Source: Acetobacteraceae bacterium (GTDB lineage Bacteria; Pseudomonadota; Alphaproteobacteria; Acetobacterales; Acetobacteraceae). Taken from it: a DNA stretch of 9,540 nucleotides. This document shows positions 5,857 to 9,540 of the stretch, piece after piece. The DNA lies in assembly GCA_027323595.1 (NCBI GenBank), contig DAHWBL010000379.1, positions 1 through 9,540 of the forward strand, in the 5' to 3' direction. The stretch's first letter is position 1; the number at the start of each line of letters is the position of its first letter. Below the pieces are notes generated by a model. The model did not search any database. It was not told the origin of the DNA and was given only the letters and a program-made list of their open reading frames with translations. Made by a program: the position numbers and the translations under genes.

Positions 5857-7215
5857 ATGCCGAGCCTGCCACCGAACCCGCACTTCAGCCGCCGCGACCT
5901 GCTTGCCGGAGGTGCTGGTCTGCTCGCCCTGCCGCTCGCCGCGCCATTGGCGCGCGCGGCCTCGCCGACCGGCGCCAGCGCGGTGATCGACGTCGATCGC
6001 GCGCGATCCGCGCCGATCCCGATCGCGCTGCCCGATCTGGGCGGCGACCCCACGCTCGGCGCGCAGATCGCCGGGGTGATCGCCAACAACCTTGCCGGCT
6101 GCGGGCTGTTTCGGGTGATCCCCGCGCAGGCCTACGGCGCCGCCCCCGTCGGCGACGTGCCGCAATGGTCGAAATGGTCGGGCGTCGGCGCGCAGGCGCT
6201 GGTCACCGGCCGCGCCGAGACGCAGGGCGATCAGACCCGCATCGAGTTCCGGCTGTGGGACGTGCTGCCGCAGACCCAGATCCAGGGCACCGCCTACACC
6301 ACCACCGCGGCCAACTGGCGGCGCATCGCCCACATCATGTCCGATGTCATCTATGAACGGCTGCTGGGCGAGAAAGGCTATTTCGATTCGCGCATCGCCT
6401 ACATCGCCGACACCGGCCCGCGCGACCGGCGCACCCGCCGGCTCGCCATCATGGACCAGGACGGGCAGAACACCCGCTACCTCACCGACGGCACCTGGAT
6501 GGCGCTGACGCCGCGCTTTCACCCCACCCGCGATCAGCTCGCCTATATGAGCTATGTCGGCAACCGCCCGCGCGTTTATCTGATGGATCTGGGGTCGGGG
6601 CGGCAGCAATTGCTCGGCGATTTCGATCGCATGACCTTCTCGCCGCGCTTCAGCCCCGACGGGTCCGGCATTTTGATGTCGGTGGCGCATGGCGGCGGCT
6701 CGGACATCGTTTCGGTCAATCTCGCCTCGCGCGCGACGCGCCAGCTCACCCAGTCCGGCGCGATCGATGTCAGCCCCTGCTACAGCCCCGATGGCAGCCA
6801 GATCGTGTTCAATTCGGATCGCAGCGGCGATCAGCAACTTTTCGTGATGGACGCCGGCGGCGGCAATGTCCGCCGGATCAGCTTCGGTGCCGGTCGGTAT
6901 GCCACGCCGGTCTGGTCGCCGCGCGGCGACCTGATCGCGTTCACCCGGCTCGGCGGCGGCAATTTCGCCATCGGCGTGATGCGCCCCGACGGCTCGGGCG
7001 AGCGCATCCTGTCGGAAAGTTTCTCGGTGGAAGGCCCAACCTTCTGTCCCAATGGCCGCGTGCTGATGTTCTGGCGCACCTCGCCGGCGCGCGACAATCG
7101 CGGCACCGGCTACGGCTCGCGGCTGGTGTCGATCGACATCACCGGCTTCAACGAGCGTGTCGTGCCGACCCCGACCGACGCCTCCGATCCGGCCTGGTCG
7201 CCCTTGCTGGGGTGA
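5857..7215 (+). CDS. tolB: Tol-Pal periplasmic beta-propeller protein TolB, Tat-type signal
   Basis: TolB (452 residues from this start; E. coli 430) is the periplasmic partner shuttling between Pal and TolA. The N-terminus F-S-R-R-D-L-L-A-G-G-A-G, then a hydrophobic stretch and A-R-A, looks like a twin-arginine signal peptide cleaved near residue 34. Mature residues about 40-60 (V-I-D-V-D...P-I-P-I-A-L-P-D-L-G-G) correspond to the TolA-contacting N-terminal strand. The TolB N-domain runs to about 155, with G-A-Q-A-L-V-T-G-R and E-F-R-L-W-D-V. A six-bladed propeller follows, with PD40-type blades: R-F-S-P-D-G-S-G, C-Y-S-P-D-G-S-Q-I-V-F-N-S-D-R-S-G, V-W-S-P-R-G-D-L-I-A-F-T and T-F-C-P-N-G-R. 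It ends D-P-A-W-S-P-L-L-G. In-frame ATGs at 5809 and 5845 would lengthen the n-region by 16 or 4 residues. Confidence 0.94.
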   Translation: MPSLPPNPHFSRRDLLAGGAGLLALPLAAPLARAASPTGASAVIDVDRARSAPIPIALPDLGGDPTLGAQIAGVIANNLAGCGLFRVIPAQAYGAAPVGDVPQWSKWSGVGAQALVTGRAETQGDQTRIEFRLWDVLPQTQIQGTAYTTTAANWRRIAHIMSDVIYERLLGEKGYFDSRIAYIADTGPRDRRTRRLAIMDQDGQNTRYLTDGTWMALTPRFHPTRDQLAYMSYVGNRPRVYLMDLGSGRQQLLGDFDRMTFSPRFSPDGSGILMSVAHGGGSDIVSVNLASRATRQLTQSGAIDVSPCYSPDGSQIVFNSDRSGDQQLFVMDAGGGNVRRISFGAGRYATPVWSPRGDLIAFTRLGGGNFAIGVMRPDGSGERILSESFSVEGPTFCPNGRVLMFWRTSPARDNRGTGYGSRLVSIDITGFNERVVPTPTDASDPAWSPLLG

Positions 7216-7426
7216 TGTGTCGCCGCGGTGCAGCGGCTGTCACGAATATTTCCCGATCGCATGGGTGTTATGACCGGAATGAGTGGAAATGCGGACTTGA
7301 CCGTTCCAGCAACGAAGACGTAAGCCGTCAGCGGTGCGGTGGTGGCCTGTTTCAAGGTCACGCTCAGCCTTGTGATCCAGACTTGTTTGCCCCAAAGATT
7401 CCCCCCCAAACCAGGGACTCATCGTC
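7216..7426 (+). other. tolB-pal intergenic region, possible pal promoter or leader
   Basis: This 211-nt gap is the longest in the window and is visibly less GC-rich than its surroundings. TTGACC at 7297-7302 resembles a -35 hexamer, but the best partner 17-18 bases on (around 7320-7326, TAAGCC) is poor. A weaker pair is TTGTGA (7370-7375) with AAAGAT (7394-7399). Neither is convincing alone. A C7 run is at 7401-7407. AGGGA at 7413-7417 serves as the pal ribosome-binding site, nine bases before its ATG. A 71-codon ORF (7215-7430) spans the whole gap, with its start on the tolB stop and its stop on the pal start. Its third-position GC, about 52% by hand count, is far below the neighbours, so I treat it as probably non-coding. 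No terminator hairpin is obvious. Confidence 0.5.
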
Positions 7427-7888
7427 ATGAACATCAAAATCCTGAGCGCGTTCGCCGCGGTCGCTCTGCTCGCCGCATGCGAGTCCTCCACCGACGCGAC
7501 CAAGACCGCCGGCTCCGCCGCCGGCCCGGTGCCGGGCAGCCAGGAAGACCTGGTCGCCAATGTTGGTGATCGCGTGTTCTACGCGCTCGACAGCTCGCGG
7601 CTGAGCGCGGATTCCACCGCCACGCTCGACCGTCAGTCCGGCTGGCTCGCCAAGTATGCCCAGGTCAATGTCCAGCTCGCCGGCAACTGCGACGAGCGCG
7701 GCACCGAGGAATACAACCTGGCGCTCGGCCAGCGCCGCGCCAACGCCGCCCGCGACTACCTGGTCGCGCATGGCGTCGCCGCCGCGCGCATCACCACCAT
7801 CAGCTACGGCAAGGACCGCCCGACCGCGCTGGGCTCCAACGAGGACGCGTGGAAGCAGAACCGCAACGCGATCACCTCGGTCCGCTGA
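7427..7888 (+). CDS. pal: peptidoglycan-associated lipoprotein Pal
   Basis: Pal (153 residues) is an outer-membrane lipoprotein that binds peptidoglycan and is moved to the division site by TolB/TolA. The signal peptide ends in the lipobox L-A-A-C, with the lipidated cysteine at residue 18. A short Ser/Thr/Ala/Gly linker leads into the OmpA-like domain (about 45-153). That domain has V-F-Y-A-L-D-S-S-R-L, C-D-E-R-G-T-E-E-Y-N-L-A-L-G-Q-R-R-A-N-A, I-S-Y-G-K-D-R-P and W-K-Q-N-R-N-A. The aspartate of D-E-R-G-T and the second arginine of Q-R-R-A-N are the residues that hold diaminopimelate in the family. The common G-H-C-D-E-R-G-T reads G-N-C-D-E-R-G-T here. A strong terminator follows, so pal appears to end the tol transcript. 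The gap ahead may carry its own promoter. Confidence 0.96.
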   Translation: MNIKILSAFAAVALLAACESSTDATKTAGSAAGPVPGSQEDLVANVGDRVFYALDSSRLSADSTATLDRQSGWLAKYAQVNVQLAGNCDERGTEEYNLALGQRRANAARDYLVAHGVAAARITTISYGKDRPTALGSNEDAWKQNRNAITSVR

Positions 7889-7914
7889 ACCCAGCCGTCC
7901 GAACCACGACAATC

Positions 7915-7952
7915 AGCCGGCGGCCGCAAGGTCGCCGGCTTTTTTTGTTTTT
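7915..7952 (+). terminator. intrinsic terminator after pal
   Basis: An 11-bp stem pairs 7915-7925 with 7930-7940: AGCCGGCGGCC against GGTCGCCGGCT, with one G-U pair. It is closed by a GCAA loop (GNRA type). T7 (7940-7946), a G and T5 (7948-7952) follow. This is a textbook Rho-independent terminator for plus-strand transcription, 26 nt after the pal stop. No matching T-tract exists for the opposite strand. Confidence 0.93.
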
Positions 7953-7960
7953 GCTACACT
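7952..7960 (+). promoter_or_regulatory. candidate extended -10 promoter for cpoB
   Basis: TGCTACACT fits an extended -10 element (TGn followed by TACACT, four of six consensus bases), right after the terminator T-tract. There is no good -35 hexamer, since that position falls in the terminator stem. Transcription would start near 7967, giving a very short leader before the cpoB start. It is plausible because the terminator would otherwise leave cpoB and tilS without a promoter. Confidence 0.4.
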
Positions 7961-7973
7961 GATCCGCCAGACC

Positions 7974-7977
7974 GGAG
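7974..7977 (+). promoter_or_regulatory. ribosome-binding site choosing the cpoB start
   Basis: GGAG abuts ATG 7978 directly, too close for initiation there. It lies six bases before ATG 7984 and nine before ATG 7987, so one of those two in-frame ATGs is the likely start. Confidence 0.6.
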
Positions 7978-7983
7978 ATGATC

Positions 7984-8811
7984 ATGATGCCTGCTGCCCA
8001 TCGCCATTTCGTCCCGCGCCTCGCCGCCGCCGCCGGCCTGCTGCTCGCGCTCGCCGGCCCGGCCGCCGCGCAGATCGATTCGCGCGAAGGCATCGCGCTG
8101 CAAAACCAGATCCGTGAATTGCGCAGCCAGATCGACCAGTTGCGCGGCGGCCTGCCCGCGCCGGTGCCGCAGTCCGCGGCACCGGTCGCGCCACCATCGC
8201 GCGCCGGCGGCTCCGATCTCACCGCGCAGTTGCTCGACCGGGTGGCGGCACTTGAGGAACAGACGCGCGCGCTGCGCGGCCAGGTGGAGGCGCAGGGCCA
8301 CGCGCTCGATGTCGGCACCGCCGATCTGGGCAAGAAGATCGACGATCTGGATTTTCGCCTCCAGGCGCTCGAAGGCGGCGGCCACCCGCCGGTCGCGCGC
8401 CCGGCCACGCAGGCCGCGGCACCGGCGCGGCGCACGCCCGAGCTCGCGCTCCAGGAGGCCACCGCCGCACTCGCCCGGCATGACTACCCCGCCGCCGAGA
8501 CCGCCGCGCGCGAGGCCAAGGCGGCGAAAGGTCCGCGCTCGAACGATGGCGGCTTCCTGCTCGCCGAGGCGCTGGCCGGGCAGCGCAAATGGCCCGAGGC
8601 CGCGGTCGAGTTCAATGACAGCTACGAGCACGCCCGCGCCGGTGCGCACGCGCCCGACTCGCTGCTCGGGCTCGCCAACGCGCTGGTCGCGCTGAAGGAC
8701 AACCGCAGCGCCTGCGACGCGCTGGCCAAGCTGCGCGCGGAGTTCCCCGCGCCACGCTCCGACCTTCGTGAATCGATCGCCGCGACGCGGGCGCGTGCCG
8801 GCTGCCGCTGA
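7984..8811 (+). CDS. cpoB: cell division coordinator CpoB (YbgF)
   Basis: A 275-residue periplasmic protein. In E. coli CpoB links the Tol machine to peptidoglycan synthesis (PBP1B/LpoB) during constriction. The Sec-type signal peptide ends A-A-A at residue 29. Two heptad-like segments, about 31-55 (L-Q-N-Q-I-R-E-L-R-S-Q-I-D-Q-L) and 77-130 (L-L-D-R-V-A-A-L-E-E-Q-T-R-A-L), predict the trimerising coiled coil; a Pro-rich linker separates them. The C-terminal half (about 151-255) is TPR-like and rather degenerate: R-H-D-Y-P-A-A-E, Q-R-K-W-P-E-A-A-V-E-F, then A-P-D-S-L-L-G-L-A-N-A-L-V-A-L-K-D-N-R-S-A-C-D-A-L. A-P-D-S-L-L-x-L and the A-C-x-x-L segment are CpoB hallmarks. ATGs at 7978 and 7987 are alternative starts. 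A terminator separates it from pal. tilS overlaps its 3' end. Confidence 0.9.
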   Translation: MMPAAHRHFVPRLAAAAGLLLALAGPAAAQIDSREGIALQNQIRELRSQIDQLRGGLPAPVPQSAAPVAPPSRAGGSDLTAQLLDRVAALEEQTRALRGQVEAQGHALDVGTADLGKKIDDLDFRLQALEGGGHPPVARPATQAAAPARRTPELALQEATAALARHDYPAAETAAREAKAAKGPRSNDGGFLLAEALAGQRKWPEAAVEFNDSYEHARAGAHAPDSLLGLANALVALKDNRSACDALAKLRAEFPAPRSDLRESIAATRARAGCR

Positions 8812-9540
8812 CCCCCACCCGGCCGGCTGGTTCGCCGCGCTGATGGCGCGGCTGGGGCCGTTTCGCGCCGATCGCGCGGTCGGCGTGGCGGTATCGGGCG
8901 GGGCTGACAGTCTGGCGCTGGCCTGGCTTGCCGCCGGCTGGGGGCGGCCGCTGGGGTTGGTCGTCGATCACGGTCTGCGCCACGGCTCCGCCGCCGAGGC
9001 ATCGCTCACCGCGCGACGGCTCGCCGATTTCGGTGTTCCCGCCCGCATCCTCACGCTCGATCTGCCGGCCGCAAGCACCGCTGCCGCCGCGCGGCGGGCG
9101 CGCTATGATGCGCTCGCCGCCGCCTGCGCGGATGCCGGACTGCCGCAGCTTCTGCTGGGCCATCATGCCGGCGACCAGGCCGAGACTCTGCTGCTGCGCG
9201 CCCTGCATGGCAGCGCCGCCGCGGGTCGCGCCGGGATGGCGGCGATCCAGCGGCATGGCGACATCGCGCTGCTGCGGCCGCTGCTGGGCACGCCGCGCGC
9301 CGCGCTGCTGGCGCTGCTGCGCGCGCGCGCGATCGGGTGGGTGGAGGACCCGTCCAACACCAACCTCGCCGTCGAGCGGGCGTGGCTGCGCGTCGCCATC
9401 GGTGAACCGGATGGTTTGGGGCCGCGCACCGCGCATCTGTGCGCCGCCGCCGCCGGCTGGGCGGAGCGGCGGATGCAGGCCGAACAGGAGGTCGCGCGGT
9501 GGCTGGCCGGGCATGCGATGCTGCATCCGGCGCTGTTCGC
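8795..9540 (+). CDS. tilS: tRNA(Ile)-lysidine synthase TilS, N-terminal part
   Basis: The reading frame is open to the right edge, with 248 complete codons; the 3' end lies outside. TilS attaches lysine to C34 of the CAU-anticodon tRNA-Ile using ATP, changing its decoding from AUG to AUA, and is essential in most bacteria. The PP-loop S-G-G-A-D-S is at 34-39 in V-A-V-S-G-G-A-D-S-L-A-L. It is followed by V-V-D-H-G-L-R (57-62), A-R-Y-D-A-L (102-107), L-G-H-H-A-G-D-Q-A-E-T (121-131) and E-D-P-S-N (184-188). The usual H-H-A-D-D-Q is H-H-A-G-D-Q here. GTG at 8795, overlapping cpoB by 17 bases, is preferred because W-F-A-A-L-M-A-R-L-G-P-F resembles the family's N-terminal helix. ATG 8843 is the alternative but would remove part of it. 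An ftsH gene commonly follows tilS. Confidence 0.92.
   Translation, partial: MPAAADPHPAGWFAALMARLGPFRADRAVGVAVSGGADSLALAWLAAGWGRPLGLVVDHGLRHGSAAEASLTARRLADFGVPARILTLDLPAASTAAAARRARYDALAAACADAGLPQLLLGHHAGDQAETLLLRALHGSAAAGRAGMAAIQRHGDIALLRPLLGTPRAALLALLRARAIGWVEDPSNTNLAVERAWLRVAIGEPDGLGPRTAHLCAAAAGWAERRMQAEQEVARWLAGHAMLHPALF

Noticed and set aside
4619..5872. 417-codon minus-strand ORF with a glycine run opposite tolA
   Set aside because: It is the complement of the proline-rich tolA coding sequence. The glycine run mirrors the proline codons, it has no domain, and long antisense ORFs are expected at this GC content.
7401..7407. C7 homopolymer before pal as a phase-variation tract
   Set aside because: It is short, outside a confident coding frame, and not placed between promoter elements I trust.
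8612..9526. 304-codon minus-strand ORF over cpoB and tilS
   Set aside because: The plus strand encodes a clear TilS PP-loop ATPase here; the antisense frame shows no family features.

Overview
The window is a GC-rich (roughly 70% by eye), tightly packed, single-strand block of conserved housekeeping genes. The gene order is yebC-ruvC-ruvA-ruvB-ybgC-tolQ-tolR-tolA-tolB-pal-cpoB(ybgF)-tilS, preceded by the 3' end of a HepT-like (DUF86) gene. This order, the high GC, the proline-rich TolA and the Pal sequence point to an alphaproteobacterium. The Acetobacteraceae/Rhodospirillales side is my best guess, but no marker here proves it.

Region by region: (1) 1-152, the C-terminus of a HepT-like protein, probably from an MntA/HepT-type toxin-antitoxin pair whose other half lies outside the window. 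(2) 205-3125, yebC and the complete Holliday-junction module ruvC, ruvA and ruvB, joined by 4-bp ATGA overlaps or a 13-nt gap. (3) 3122-7215, the hot-dog thioesterase gene ybgC followed by tolQ, tolR, tolA and tolB. (4) 7216-7426, a 211-nt gap of lower GC ahead of pal, which may hold a pal promoter. (5) 7427-7888, pal, closed by a strong intrinsic terminator at 7915-7952. (6) cpoB and then tilS, which runs off the right edge. cpoB has its own candidate promoter right after the terminator.

Together RuvC/RuvAB resolve recombination intermediates. TolQ-TolR-TolA-TolB-Pal plus CpoB form the envelope machine that constricts the outer membrane at division. YebC is a translation factor or regulator, and TilS modifies tRNA-Ile. 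From yebC to tolB no gap exceeds 85 nt, so one long transcript is plausible.

I do not see an undescribed multi-gene system. The most interesting details are local: an atypical HepT-like motif; a three-copy 14-bp tandem repeat between tolA and tolB, which creates a five-codon M-R-A-P-P minicistron ending on a tolB-frame ATG; a 71-codon ORF that exactly fills the tolB-pal gap; a Tat-type signal on TolB; a 12-proline run in TolA on the same presumed transcript as yebC; and a terminator/promoter switch separating cpoB from pal.
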